Made by a program: the position numbers and the translations under genes. The notes beneath the pieces were generated by a model, which was not told where the DNA came from, made no database searches, and worked only from the letters and a program-made list of their open reading frames with translations. From Tritrichomonas musculus (taxonomy: Eukaryota > Parabasalia > Tritrichomonadida > Tritrichomonadidae), in contig JAPFFF010000009.1 of assembly GCA_039105265.1 (NCBI GenBank), positions 558,001 through 622,000 on the forward strand: DNA of 64,000 nucleotides, in the 5' to 3' direction. The number at the start of each line of letters is the position of its first letter. Position 1 is the first letter of the stretch. Shown in pieces: positions 1 through 8,946 of the stretch.

Positions 1-971
1 CAATTTATATCACGAGCCTCGTATTCATATTTTTCAGAATCAGTTTCAAAATCATATTCCCGAGTTTCGAAGACGCCAGATAATTGAAAATGAATTTTGG
101 ATGGTTTGAGTTCTTTATTAAATACTTCATGCAAATAATTGTAAATATCTTCTAATGAAGTAATGGAGGATAAATAATAAACAAATATTGGAGAACCATT
201 ATCTAAATGTTTAGAATTAGATTTATCGCCATATTTGAAATCATAACCCCATACTTCAACTGCTTTATTGAAATCATGTGGTTCGTTAATCACAAGTAAG
301 TTGTCACGTTTTGATGAAAACTTATTACGGAATTTATCTAAATATTCATATAATTCTTCATTTTCAGGAATGTAATATTCAAGAATATGGGATTTATCTT
401 TAATTTCTTTTTCTTCAACGTGTTTAAGAGTTGGTGTTTTAGATTCTTCGATTAAATGAATTGCTTCTTTCACAGCATCATGTGCGCGTTTAATTGCTCG
501 TTCAAGTTTCAATTGTTTATCAAATTTGTTTTGAGAATTGATTCTTGCAAGTTCATCTAGAGCATCGATTTTTTTATAATCAGATTTATCAAAATTATTG
601 AAGAATCTATTATCGTCTTGTTGTTGTACATGTTCATAATATTGTTCATATTGTTCATTCAATTCGTTTTCATAATTCAATTCATCATGAAGGATATTTA
701 AATGATTTTGCTCATATTCTCGTTGATTTTGCATATGAATAATGAAGTTATCAAAACCTTCATCATTAAAATCAGGTCCAATTATTTGATAAGCGTTATG
801 TTGATTAAGATAATTCATTAGAGTTTTGATATTTCGTAGGTGAGCTCCTCCACGAAATCGATGAGTATCTGCAATTTCAAGGTTTTCATGAAAGTTAGTA
901 TTTATATTATTAATGAATTCAACAATTTCGTTATTGGAGAAACCAATAAAATCAGATTGTGAATAAGCCAT
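1..971 (-). CDS. N-terminal part of a large protein, possibly the N-terminal domain of a Maverick polymerase B (runs off the left edge)
   Basis: An open frame of 323 codons starts at the ATG at 971 and leaves the window at base 1. The first half is Asn/Gln/Glu-rich with a predicted helical, charged stretch. The second half holds a YYLSSI...IYNYLHEVF...KIHFQLSGVF segment that resembles, by eye, the N-terminal region of protein-primed polymerases in Mavericks. No exonuclease or polymerase motif is reached before the edge. It follows the coiled-coil gene of unit D on the same strand. The coding reading is secure; the polymerase idea is weak because a broken polymerase already lies at 3897-5720, so this would be a second copy or a neighbouring element. 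Confidence 0.6.
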   Translation of the reverse strand, partial: MAYSQSDFIGFSNNEIVEFINNINTNFHENLEIADTHRFRGGAHLRNIKTLMNYLNQHNAYQIIGPDFNDEGFDNFIIHMQNQREYEQNHLNILHDELNYENELNEQYEQYYEHVQQQDDNRFFNNFDKSDYKKIDALDELARINSQNKFDKQLKLERAIKRAHDAVKEAIHLIEESKTPTLKHVEEKEIKDKSHILEYYIPENEELYEYLDKFRNKFSSKRDNLLVINEPHDFNKAVEVWGYDFKYGDKSNSKHLDNGSPIFVYYLSSITSLEDIYNYLHEVFNKELKPSKIHFQLSGVFETREYDFETDSEKYEYEARDIN

Positions 972-1586
972 TTTAAGAGAAATTAAAAATTGTTTTGAAA
1001 ATTAATGTGTGATTTAATTTTCACAAATTTATTTGAAACTTGTTATTGAATCAATGGGTGAATTGATTGGTGAGAATTGAGGTGAAAATTCACTTTTTAA
1101 ACAAATGCTATTATTTGTGTTGGATACAAGGGTCAAAATTCATCTCTAAAATCATTTTGGGAAATGGTTCTGGAAGCCTTTTGGGACCCTTTTTTATTGT
1201 AAAATAAGGCTTCTGGAGTGTTTTCATAATTCAGAAATTCATCAAAAAAGGTTTTTTGGATTTGTCTTCGGAAGCATTCTAGAGCCTTATTTCATATAGA
1301 TTTTAGCCTCTCAGGTCGATAACTGGGGTGAAATGACTCTGGAAGCCTTCTGGGACCATTTTTTTGATAGGTTTTAGCCTCTCAAACAGATAACTGGCAA
1401 AATTGAGTTTGCTTAAAAAGGCCTTTTTTCGAGTGTTTTTAAGCTCGTAGGGCCCAAAAAAGGGTGTTTTAAGGGTTTGAGATAGATTCCGTATTCGGGG
1501 GCCAATACGAACATACATATACTACTCACCAAACGCACATGAAAACATAAATATTAACGAAAATGATTTATTAGATGTAATCGACG
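972..1586. other. Noncoding stretch with short imperfect duplications
   Basis: No convincing gene is seen. Two related segments carry a CTGGAAGCCTTNTGGGACC-like motif (about 1165-1185 and 1332-1353), each followed by a TTTTAGCCTCTCA-type segment, so an internal duplication is visible. The small open frame here is low in coding character and is treated as chance. Confidence 0.45.
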
Positions 1587-1697
1587 TTAGAAATACATTC
1601 TATATTTACCATAACTTTCTAATTCTTCTTTTAAATCGTCGTTTGGAGGTTCGATTACAATATAATCTCCGTAATCTTTTTGATAGAGCCTATTGAA

Positions 1698-2972
1698 TTT
1701 GCTGAGGCAAAAATTTTTATCTGAGTTGAGGCAAAATTCTTACTTTTTTGACAGCTGCCGGAGGCTCTGCCTTCGTTTTTCTGAAAAAGCCGGAAAGGAG
1801 TCTTCACAAAAAGTGAGCGTCCTCTCAAATTATCTTATCGAAGCACATCACCGAGATTTGACTTCATTTTTCATTTTGCTCGAATACAAAAACAACTACC
1901 ATCTATCCTTGGACCAGTCCAGCCTAGAAGAGTCCTAACAAGGTTGATAGACCCAGCATCAACACCAGCTCCATCAGCTCTTTCCGGTACCCATATCAGC
2001 GTTCCTGCTCCATCAGCAATATCTAATGATCAAGATCAAGATCAAGACCAAGATCCTATGGATCATTTAGAGGATTTTACTCAACCCAAGAAAGCTCCAG
2101 AAATCCATGCTTCCCCTGTGTCTTATGGCGATCCTGAAGACGAAGATAACAATTACCTAGAGTCTTCTCAAGATAAAGATCCATTTCTTGATGCCTTACT
2201 GAAAGTCCCAGATCAGCAGAAACAAAAAAGTTCTCAGCCATCACAGCATCTTCCATCTGATTCTGATGTTGAGGAAATGGAACCAGCAGTAGCAGCAGTC
2301 AGCCAGGAAATTACAAAAAAATTGCCAGATATGATCCAGAATGAAGTTAATGAACTCTCAGAGAATGTCATCCAAGAAGTCCAAAAGAATGACGAAGACG
2401 ACAAAATTTTAAATGACGCTGTCAATATCATCTCTCAAGATGTAGCAAACACTATGTCCCAGGTCATCCATGAACTCCAAGAGAAAGAAGCAGAAAAAAC
2501 TGGAAATGTTCCAACTCCTAATGAAATTATCCAAAAATTCTCTCGATACTATGTTGTCCCTGACGATGAGAAAATTCCGAAACCAAACTTTGATATTTGG
2601 GCTCCTTGGGATCATCTTATGAGACTTTACCCTGGACTCTTGACTCTGGATAATTCTCAATGTGATAACAGGCTTCGTCTTTTTCAACCTGGCAACGAGG
2701 AAAGACTAGAGAAATTTTTGAACTCTAATAATGGAAGATGGGATATGTTCCAGGCCTTTTTGTTCATTATCCACTACCATATCGTCTTTCACAGGGAAGT
2801 TCTTAAGGACGACCAGACCATAGACCCTGTAGTTTTTGAACCTTTTTTCCCATTAGACTTAGCTTGGTTGGGTTATTCAAAGGACGAAAGCATCCAGTCA
2901 GACCATCCTGTCAGGATTGGGTCAACATTTACTAGGACAGTATATAAAGCAAGAACACGAAAATCATTTTGA
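1698..2972 (+). mobile_element. GC-richer insert of unknown class inside a unit D gene
   Basis: Base composition changes visibly at both ends of this block compared with the very AT-rich flanks, the coding strand flips, and the minus-strand gene on both sides is broken here. No terminal inverted repeats or clear target duplication were found, so this could be a captured gene or a fragment of another transposon. Boundaries are good to perhaps 10 bases. Confidence 0.45.
1785..2972 (+). pseudogene. 5'-truncated open frame for an acidic, Pro/Ser- and DQ-repeat protein
   Basis: A frame stays open from 1785 to a TGA that falls right at the insert boundary. It has no ATG until about 2058, so the 5' end is probably missing. 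The visible product has a basic Arg/Pro segment, a Pro/Ala/Ser-rich stretch, a (DQ)n run, a long acidic region, and a C-terminal globular-looking domain rich in Trp, Phe and Leu (about 2580-2972). No known family was recognised. An overlapping frame at 1693-1938 may be a frameshifted piece or chance. Confidence 0.45.
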
Positions 2973-3121
2973 GTAAATGCTCCGTTAAAAATTTCAAACT
3001 TTTTCTTTTGATTCTTATCTTCGACATGAATGAATTCTACATTCGGATTTGATGAGAGATGATTTTCTAAGTCATCAATTCTGCGTCGAAGTTCGTCGAG
3101 TCTTTCATGAATAAAACACAT

Positions 3122-3228
3122 TTTAAAAAAGTGATGTTATTTATCAAATCATTATCTCAGAATCGACTTGACAAGCCACATATTTTTTGTTTGAAATAAT
3201 TATTTATATCACTTTTTTTTTGAGGAAT
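3122..3228. promoter_or_regulatory. Divergent promoter with two TCACTTTTTT Initiator-like elements
   Basis: TCACTTTTTT occurs on the plus strand at 3209-3218, 10 bases before the ATG at 3229, and on the minus strand at 3134-3125, 3 bases before the ATG at 3121. The match to TCA(+1)YWYT and the very short leaders resemble the parabasalid Initiator. Transcription start sites are inferred, not shown. Confidence 0.6.
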
Positions 3229-3480
3229 ATGTCATCTTGGCAAGCAACAGCAAGTTATTACTTAAGAATAGGAAAATCATATCATGAAGCTCTCCGAGAA
3301 ACTTTGAAAGATTGGCAGGAAGATCTTGAATGTAATGAATTTTCTATACAATGGACTTTCCTAGAACATCCTTATATCTCAGCTAAAGAAATGATGAAAA
3401 AAAGAGAAAGATATTGTGAAAAAAGAACAAAGCTTCAAGATGCTTTAATTTCGATAAGACTTCAATTACTAGATTACTAA
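3229..3480 (+). CDS. Small conserved-looking helical protein, unknown function
   Basis: The product has 83 residues. The ATG at 3229 is preferred over an upstream in-frame ATG because the Initiator-like TCACTTTTTT lies between them. The protein is rich in Trp, Glu and Lys, with WQATASYYLRIGKSYHEA followed by a long amphipathic helix with basic patches. There is no membrane segment or metal motif. It is transcribed divergently from the coiled-coil gene and convergently with the 131-residue gene. Confidence 0.55.
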   Translation: MSSWQATASYYLRIGKSYHEALRETLKDWQEDLECNEFSIQWTFLEHPYISAKEMMKKRERYCEKRTKLQDALISIRLQLLDY

Positions 3481-3497
3481 ACAAAAAAACACTTTTT

Positions 3498-3893
3498 TTA
3501 TTTTGAACTTCCAATTTGAAAATCATAATCTGTCATTTTTAATTCATTTTTTGATATTGTTATTTTTGTTTTGATCTTTTTTTCATTCACAGCAATAGGC
3601 TCGCCATCCTTTAAAGGTATGCGAACTCCTAAGATTTCTCCTGTCAGAATCAATTTATGTTTTTTTGCATAATTTATCATTTCTTTTATATCATCGATTA
3701 AAGAGTCTGTATACATTAAATCATATAATAAAAATGGATAAAAATAAGATGTATTATCTTCTGTTATGACACAAAAATGGGTCCCCTCACATTTTGGTAA
3801 ATCTTTACCCTCAGGAATTTTTTTATTAAAATGAACATCAAAATTTAAAGTACTAAATACTTCTTGTTTTGGAATAATTTTTTTACTCATCAC
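3498..3893 (-). CDS. Conserved hypothetical protein directly downstream of the polymerase remnant
   Basis: An intact frame of 131 residues starts at 3893 or one codon later. It lies 3 bases after the polymerase stop, so the two were probably co-oriented neighbours in unit D. The sequence looks globular, with mixed beta strands and charged helices (GTHFCVITEDNTSYFYPF, then a LIDDIKEMINYAKKHKL helix). I recognise no family. Its intactness contrasts with the damaged genes around it. Confidence 0.55.
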   Translation of the reverse strand: MMSKKIIPKQEVFSTLNFDVHFNKKIPEGKDLPKCEGTHFCVITEDNTSYFYPFLLYDLMYTDSLIDDIKEMINYAKKHKLILTGEILGVRIPLKDGEPIAVNEKKIKTKITISKNELKMTDYDFQIGSSK

Positions 3894-3896
3894 TAT

Positions 3897-5720
3897 TTAT
3901 TCAAAATCAAAATATTCTAAAGCATCTGCTTTTTCATAAGTTGTCGAAATTCGTCTTTTGAATACGTCAAGAGTAGAGACGGTCATGTTTTTATTGAGCG
4001 AGAATCTTGGTTGTCCTTTCGTTAGGTCAAAGGTTTCTTGAGATCCATTATAGATTGCTTCATAAACTTTCATAACATCTCCTCCAAATTTCTCTTCGGC
4101 AAGAGCTAATATTGAATTTAAAGTAAGTCCTTTTCCTCGGATAACATAGTCGATTTCTCCTGTTGAGTCAGTGATTTTCATGACATACATTTTCTTCATC
4201 AAGAAATATGATTCAATAGCCCAAGGGTCTTCATCATGACCAGAAATTGGTTTGAAATCACAATGGAATTGTCCTAACTGACTTCCTATTAACTTTCGAT
4301 GATATTTTTTCTCGAATTGATTTTCTAGACATGGCAAATCTTCTTTTTCTATCATGAATGAGTCAGTATCTTGATAATAAATTCGACAGCCACAATCATA
4401 TGCTAAACACATGACTTCGTTCATGATTCTTTTTGACATAGACAAGACTTGTATACCCATCAAAGAAAAATTAAAATGTTTATCGATAGGCTTCAGGGTC
4501 TTTATTTGATGAATAGCTTTTGAGAATGGAGAATGTGATAATTCGATATCTTCAACAATTTTATTGTAGTTTTTCATCCAAAATCTTTCGAGAGTTTGAT
4601 CATCTTGGAAATATTTTAAGTCCTTTTCATGAGGCCTCTCTATCGTCTTTCCATAACAAGAATTCATAAATTTTTCTCCAAAGGATTTTTCTCTTTTTGA
4701 TATTCCAATCTTTTGTCGAAAATTTTTCGAATTTCTTTTTGGATTGAGAAATCTTTTTGTCCTTTCCAATAATATCCTTTGACAATATCGAAATCGATTT
4801 TTTGGAAATTTATTAAATCTTCAAGAGTAATATTATCAACAGTCATACGAAGAGGTTGAGAGATATGGTCATCATTGAGATTTCCATTTTAAGTCTTTTG
4901 AACTATCAAAGGAAATGGATAATGTTTATGAACTTTTGAAATAATTATTTCGACAACATAAGCACTACAATTGGATAAAAACTCCATATTTTTTCGTCTG
5001 ATTTGAGTATTCTTGGAATCCCTTCAACAGTATATAATCTTGCCATAGCAGATGGATAAAGGCTTTTTGCATCTAAATCAAGGAGTTCATTTTTGATATG
5101 CCATTTTTTATTCCAGGCCGTCATGCATCTTCCACCATATATTGCTCCAGACAAGAATTTTCGAACAACTCCTCCAACTTCAAAGAGATTATGATTATAA
5201 AAGACTTTTTGATTAAAAACTTCATTTGCTAAAGAGGATATAGAAACAAAATTAAATGGATTAATATTAAAATCTTTTTTGAATCCTTCACAAAATTTAT
5301 TGAAGCCGAGTCGAAGGATATTAACATCTTGATTACAATAAAAAATTGCATATTTCCACATATCAAATTCGTCAGTCGATTTTCGACATCCAGGAATCGA
5401 ATCAATATTTAGATTAAACAAATATTTGTCATGATCAGTCCAAGTTTGGTCTTCTTTTAATCCTGCTTCTGATATTTTTCCAATTCCTTTTTCTAGACGA
5501 TCTAATGTATAATATTTATATGGAAAGATTTCTTTCATAACATCATCTAACTTAAACATTTTTGGAATATCTTTAAGTTTGCATGATAAGATTGGGACAG
5601 TATCTTTCAACGTAATTTTTTTGCATTTGTATTGGATTGTTGATTTCAATATTGAATTCCCTCTTGGAGTAGAATTTGATATTCCAAATGAAGCAAGGAA
5701 GCGAATTTGATGATTTGCGA
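3897..5720 (-). pseudogene. Protein-primed DNA polymerase B of unit D, truncated and frameshifted
   Basis: The reading order on the minus strand is clear: a SFGISNSTPRG/KLKDIPKMF exonuclease-side segment (about 5715-5560), an Exo III-like YAIFYCNQDVNIL, polymerase motif A DLDAKSLYPSAMARLY (about 5085-5040), motif B region KFMNSCYGKT (about 4680-4650), and motif C IYYQDTDSF (about 4385-4355). The pieces fall in three frames (breaks near 4850-4940 and near 4690-4770), and the N-terminus is gone, replaced by a minisatellite beyond 5720. Family knowledge: such polymerases replicate Mavericks from a terminal protein primer. This copy cannot encode an intact enzyme. Confidence 0.9.
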
Positions 5721-5896
5721 TACAAGATATGGGAGATGATTACTTGAGATGATTTGTGTGAGATGATTGCATGAGTGGATTTGTGTGAGATGGGTTGCTT
5801 GAGATGATTGCATGAGATGGGTTGCTTGAGTGGATTTGTGTGAGATGATTGCTTGAGATGGGTTGCTGTAGGAGTATGCTAGATAGGTTGGTATTA
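5720..5896. repeat. Minisatellite of GAGATGATTGCTTGAGATG-type units
   Basis: Tandem, shuffled copies of a short unit (GATTTGTGTGAGATG, GGTTGCTTGAGATG and GATTGCATGAG variants) fill this block between the polymerase remnant and a hairpin element. The open frame crossing it on the minus strand only reads the repeat. Confidence 0.75.
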
Positions 5897-6159
5897 AGTA
5901 GTTATACATAGTGAAGGGGGGATAGATAACTAGTATAAGCAAATGGGGCTCTCCGTGTAGGGTGGCTGGGTGGGGGTTGCTTGGGGGCTGTTTGGAGATA
6001 TGGTTTATTATAGCGAGGGAGCTTTTCAAAGCGAGGGAGCTATAATATAAAACATCTCCAAAGTACCTCAAATTATCGTCTCTTCAGGAAGCTTTCAAAG
6101 CCAGAGAGCCCCATTTGCTTATACTAGTTATCTATCCCCCTTCACTATGTATAACTACT
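5897..6159. mobile_element. 263-bp inverted-repeat element with AGTAGT...ACTACT ends
   Basis: Arms of about 57 bases at each end are inverted copies (starting AGTAGTTATACATAGTGAAG and ending with its complement). The AGTAG...CTACT ends match the outermost bases of the large elements in this window, so it may be a non-autonomous relative or a collapsed element end. Two AAAGCGAGGGAGCT-type repeats lie in the loop. I saw no clean flanking duplication. It truncates the ATPase remnant on its right. Confidence 0.65.
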
Positions 6160-6340
6160 GATACTTCATTTTTTGTTCTCTCTCTTCGAATACGATAATA
6201 TAAACTTTTAGCTGTTAATATTTCATCGATACAATCTTCAGCATCATCTTCAGCTACTAAAACAATCGGCATTTCTATCATATTTTTTAAAGTTTACCAG
6301 CTCTTATCATTTTCCTCTCCATCCTTAGTTATAAACTGGA

Positions 6341-7323
6341 TTCCAAAAACTGGACCTCTCAATTTATTTGTGGGAAATTCAAAATATTATTTTTTAATTT
6401 GATAATATTTTTTTCTATTTCAGAGGTCCAGTTTTTGGAACTTTCAAAAATTAAATATATATTGAAAAATTGAATAGTTTTTATATAAAAAAATTCAATA
6501 TATTTGAATTGTGAAAGAAAATTGAATAAAAAATAGAAATAAAATTAATATGGAATCATTATTTCATCATCGGTACAATTCTCTTCTTCTTCCTCTTCTT
6601 CCTCTTCTTCCTCTTCTTCCACTTCATCTTCTTCTTCTTCTTCTTTAAATTCTTCTTCCTCTTCTTCTTCTTCTTCTTCAAATTCTACATATTCTTCTTC
6701 ATTTTCATTATTTCTTAAATATTCTATGATACTTTCAAGAATTTTTTTCAGAAATGGTGGTGAAAGTATTCACGCTTCGAAATGGTGGTGAATTATTCAT
6801 CTGATTCATTTGATTGAAAGTATCTATGCTGCGAATTGGTGGTGAATTATTCATCTGATTCACTTGATTAAAAGTATCTATGCTGCGAATTGATGGTGAA
6901 ATGGGAGCTTGATTTAAAGTTGATGACAAATAAATTTGACAAATTTGATTCGATTGTTGTAAATTCTGTATTGATTGATTATCTTCGATCTTATTTGTTT
7001 GTTTTCGGGATCGAGTAGAATGATCAGATTTATCATAGTTATCATCTTGGTTTAAATATTTGTAGGAGTATTGATCTTGATCACCAAATAATTTTTGATT
7101 ATCTTTGATCTTATTTGTTTGTTTTCGGGATCGAGTAGAATGATCAGATTTATCATAATTGTCATCTTGGCTTAAGGAATTATAATGAATTTGATTTTGG
7201 TTTGCTGAATTGCTTGATCCCATTATGAAAGTAAACAAAATTTCAATATCATTCAAAATTTAAAAGAAGCTTTGAAAAAATTCTATATATTTAAAAAAAA
7301 ATTGAGAGGTCCAGTTTTTGGAA
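6341..7323. mobile_element. 983-bp element with TTCCAAAAACTGGACCTCTC inverted ends
   Basis: The sequence TTCCAAAAACTGGACCTCTC at 6341-6360 returns as its complement at 7304-7323, and a third, inverted copy (AGAGGTCCAGTTTTTGGAA) sits at 6422-6440, making a 100-bp hairpin at the left end. The block lies inside the ATPase gene and carries its own minus-strand gene. Flanking AT-rich bases resemble each other (TTATAAACT and TTTATAAACT), but a clean target duplication was not established. Confidence 0.65.
6545..7223 (-). pseudogene. Repeat protein with myristoylation-like start and poly-Glu tail (one frameshift)
   Basis: The ATG at 7223 gives MGSSNSANQ, a good N-myristoylation consensus by eye. 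The product has two copies of a QDDNYDKSDHSTRSRKQTNK segment and three copies of an RSIDTFNQ-type segment. Near 6740 a run of seven A shifts the frame; the other frame continues as an almost pure Glu tail and ends at a TAA at 6545-6547. It could be an indel or a sequencing slip. No catalytic motif is seen. It is cargo of the 983-bp element. Confidence 0.55.
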
Positions 7324-7682
7324 TTTAGTTTATAAACTAATAAATGGTGAGTGCCCATATAACCTATTTTTATAATCTCTTCGAGGGCTGTGACGGTTTT
7401 TCCAAGGCTTTGTTTTCCGACAATAACATTGACAGAATTATATTTTGTAATAATATCTTGATGTATTGGAGCTATCATAATATCTTTATTATCGACTTGT
7501 TTAGCTTTTAATTTTGCTTGTATTTTTTTCTTAATATCATGATTAAAATCTTTATCTTCGTCATCTACTCGACGTAATTTCTCTTCAAGAGTTAATTGTT
7601 TTGGTTCAGAATCAGAATCAGAGTAATAATCATCATCACTAGACATTTTTTCTTTGATTACAAAAAAATATTTTTATTTTAT

Positions 7683-8336
7683 TTATTCTTCTGTTTTGTC
7701 ATCTTCTTTTTTGTCTTTTGATTCATCATCATCATCATCATTTTTAAAGCCTTTTGCTGCTTCTCTTATTGCATAGCATAAAATTTTTGTAATATCTTCT
7801 CTAAAATGTTCTTGATCATCTAATTCTCCTTCCTTACTTTCATCGATGATATTGTCAACGATAATTTGATATTCTAATTGAATATTCTTTTTGTTTCGTA
7901 ATTTAGTTTGTTCTTCTTCAGTATTACAACCATATTTCTTATATAATTGTTTCAAAACCATTTCTTCCCAGACAATAGGATAGGCTTTATTTAGAAGTCT
8001 CATTTTATCGACAGGGATTAAGTCAGAGAAATCTGTTTCTGCTAAGGCTTGTTCTGTAGATTTTGACAAGACATATTTCTTAAATTTGTTCAAGGCAGAT
8101 AATTTTCTTCCACTTTTTTCTTTTGATAATTCTTGAACCATTTTTCTTAATTCAGCAACTTCTCCATTATCTTGATGTTTAACAATATCTTGAGCTTCTG
8201 CTACTACCTGGACAGGGGATGCTGAGACCGTTCTTTTGACTGAGCGATGAGGTCTTGGCGGTAAATTAGCTTGTTGTGTTGTTGATTCTTCTGTTGTCGT
8301 TTTACGTCTTAAGCTTCTTGTTGTCATATTTGACAT
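7683..8336 (-). CDS. Basic/acidic structural-like protein of unit D, unknown function
   Basis: The product has 217 residues from the ATG at 8336 (an in-frame upstream ATG at 8399 would add a poor, Asn/Lys-rich leader). The N-terminus is Arg/Thr-rich (TTRSLRRKTTTEES), then a helical region with an LRKMVQELSKEKSGRKL stretch, and finally an acidic tail (about DDDDDESKDKKEDDK). It lies between the ATPase remnant and a tiny Arg-rich peptide gene. A virion or DNA-binding role is possible but unproven. Confidence 0.55.
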   Translation of the reverse strand: MSNMTTRSLRRKTTTEESTTQQANLPPRPHRSVKRTVSASPVQVVAEAQDIVKHQDNGEVAELRKMVQELSKEKSGRKLSALNKFKKYVLSKSTEQALAETDFSDLIPVDKMRLLNKAYPIVWEEMVLKQLYKKYGCNTEEEQTKLRNKKNIQLEYQIIVDNIIDESKEGELDDQEHFREDITKILCYAIREAAKGFKNDDDDDESKDKKEDDKTEE

Positions 8337-8413
8337 AAAAGAAAAAAGTTCAAAATAATTTTTCTTTTTCGAGTTTTGAGCATAATTTCTATTATGCATT
8401 ATATTTTTGGATT

Positions 8414-8476
8414 TTAGCGTCTACGACGACTAGTAGTTGATCTACGGTGACTTGAGCTTTTTCTTCTGGCTGGCAT
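8414..8476 (-). CDS. 20-residue Arg/Ser-rich basic peptide
   Basis: A complete ATG-to-TAA frame of 20 codons encodes MPARRKSSSHRRSTTSRRRR, with nine Arg or Lys and no acidic residue. A T-rich leader precedes it and it lies in line with D genes on both sides. In size and charge it resembles small DNA-condensing core peptides of DNA viruses (adenovirus mu type) and protamines; this is analogy only. Very short frames can arise by chance, so confidence is moderate. Confidence 0.45.
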   Translation of the reverse strand: MPARRKSSSHRRSTTSRRRR

Positions 8477-8515
8477 GTTTTTATTTCCTTGGAGATAAAA
8501 AAATAAAAATCGATT

Positions 8516-8722
8516 TTAAATTTTCATCAACGCCCTTAATTCAGGATTTTCTAAAATACTAACCGGAATATTATTTGTTTGAATAGGAGGTTGATAAGAT
8601 TGTTGAGAGATAGATATTGGATTATTCTTTTTTTGTAATCTCATTGGAGCATTCTTTAATTTATTTTGTTTTCTGATTTCTAATAACTTCCTATCAACTT
8701 CTTGTTTTGATACATTTCGATT
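8516..8722 (-). pseudogene. 3' part of the unit D gene split by element A
   Basis: From the target duplication at 8718-8722 the frame reads NRNVSKQEVDRKLLEIRKQN... to a stop at 8516-8518. The in-frame ATG inside the terminal repeat is accidental. The 5' part of the same gene lies at 38602-39232 and ends at the same CGATT. Removing A and one CGATT joins the two in frame. The tail is Gln/Pro/Asn-rich; function unknown. Confidence 0.85.
8718..8722. repeat. Left target-site duplication of element A (CGATT)
   Basis: CGATT directly precedes the left terminal repeat and is repeated directly after the right one at 38602-38606. An alternative 6-bp reading (TCGATT) is possible if the final T of the right end is counted as target. 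Confidence 0.9.
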
Positions 8723-8929
8723 AGTAGTATAGTATAGGCGGTGTCTCATACTTCGCCACCGCCTACACTGCTCGCCACCAAGCTCAGGTACACCTTCGCT
8801 TGGGCCTCGCTACCCGGCCAAATACCCTCTGAAAATCTATCGTAAGTACACACTCTCTACTTTCACTATTCCCCAATGTCATTTCCAAGGTATGGAGTAG
8901 TTTTTGAATTCTACACCCGAAAAAATATC
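8723..8929. repeat. Left terminal inverted repeat of element A (207 bp)
   Basis: It starts AGTAGTATAGTATAGGCGGT and is the inverted copy of 38395-38601 with only two differences that I could see; identity stops abruptly at 8929. It contains a 26-bp nested palindrome (8778-8803) with arms CCAAGC/GCTTGG and AGGT/ACCT. Confidence 0.95.
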
Positions 8930-8946
8930 TATCAACTTTTTGTATT

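Larger units (their letters stand above)
1587..3121 (-). pseudogene. Small coiled-coil protein gene of unit D, interrupted by an insert
   Basis: The 5' part reads from the ATG at 3121 to about 2970: an MCFIHERLDELRRRIDDLEN-type amphipathic helix followed by a basic-acidic stretch. The 3' part (about 1697 to the TAA at 1587-1589) encodes a charged tail ending in YGKYRMYF. The two lie on the same strand, separated by about 1.27 kb that codes on the opposite strand and has higher GC. I infer one gene split by an insertion; I could not define a clean target duplication. A TCACTTTTTT Initiator lies on the minus strand at 3134-3125, just before the ATG. Function unknown. Confidence 0.6.
6160..7646 (-). 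pseudogene. A32-like packaging ATPase of unit D, interrupted
   Basis: The N-terminal part (7646-7324) has an acidic start and a Walker A-like loop GKQSLGKT at residues about 77-84. The frame then runs into an inverted-repeat element at 7323. On the other side, 6340-6160 reads, after one in-frame TAA, MPIVLVAEDDAED, which looks like a Walker B strand with acidic catalytic residues, and then ends at the hairpin element at 6159. Family knowledge: FtsK/HerA-type ATPases of this kind pump DNA into capsids. It is different in sequence from the ATPases of units A and C, which supports D being another lineage. Confidence 0.65.

Noticed and set aside
1303-1518. Small minus-strand ORF of 71 residues
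   Set aside because: Low-complexity duplicated DNA without a plausible leader or homologue.
5646-6071. A 141-residue protein encoded on the minus strand
   Set aside because: It reads through a minisatellite and the arm of a hairpin element; the real coding part is the polymerase remnant in another frame.
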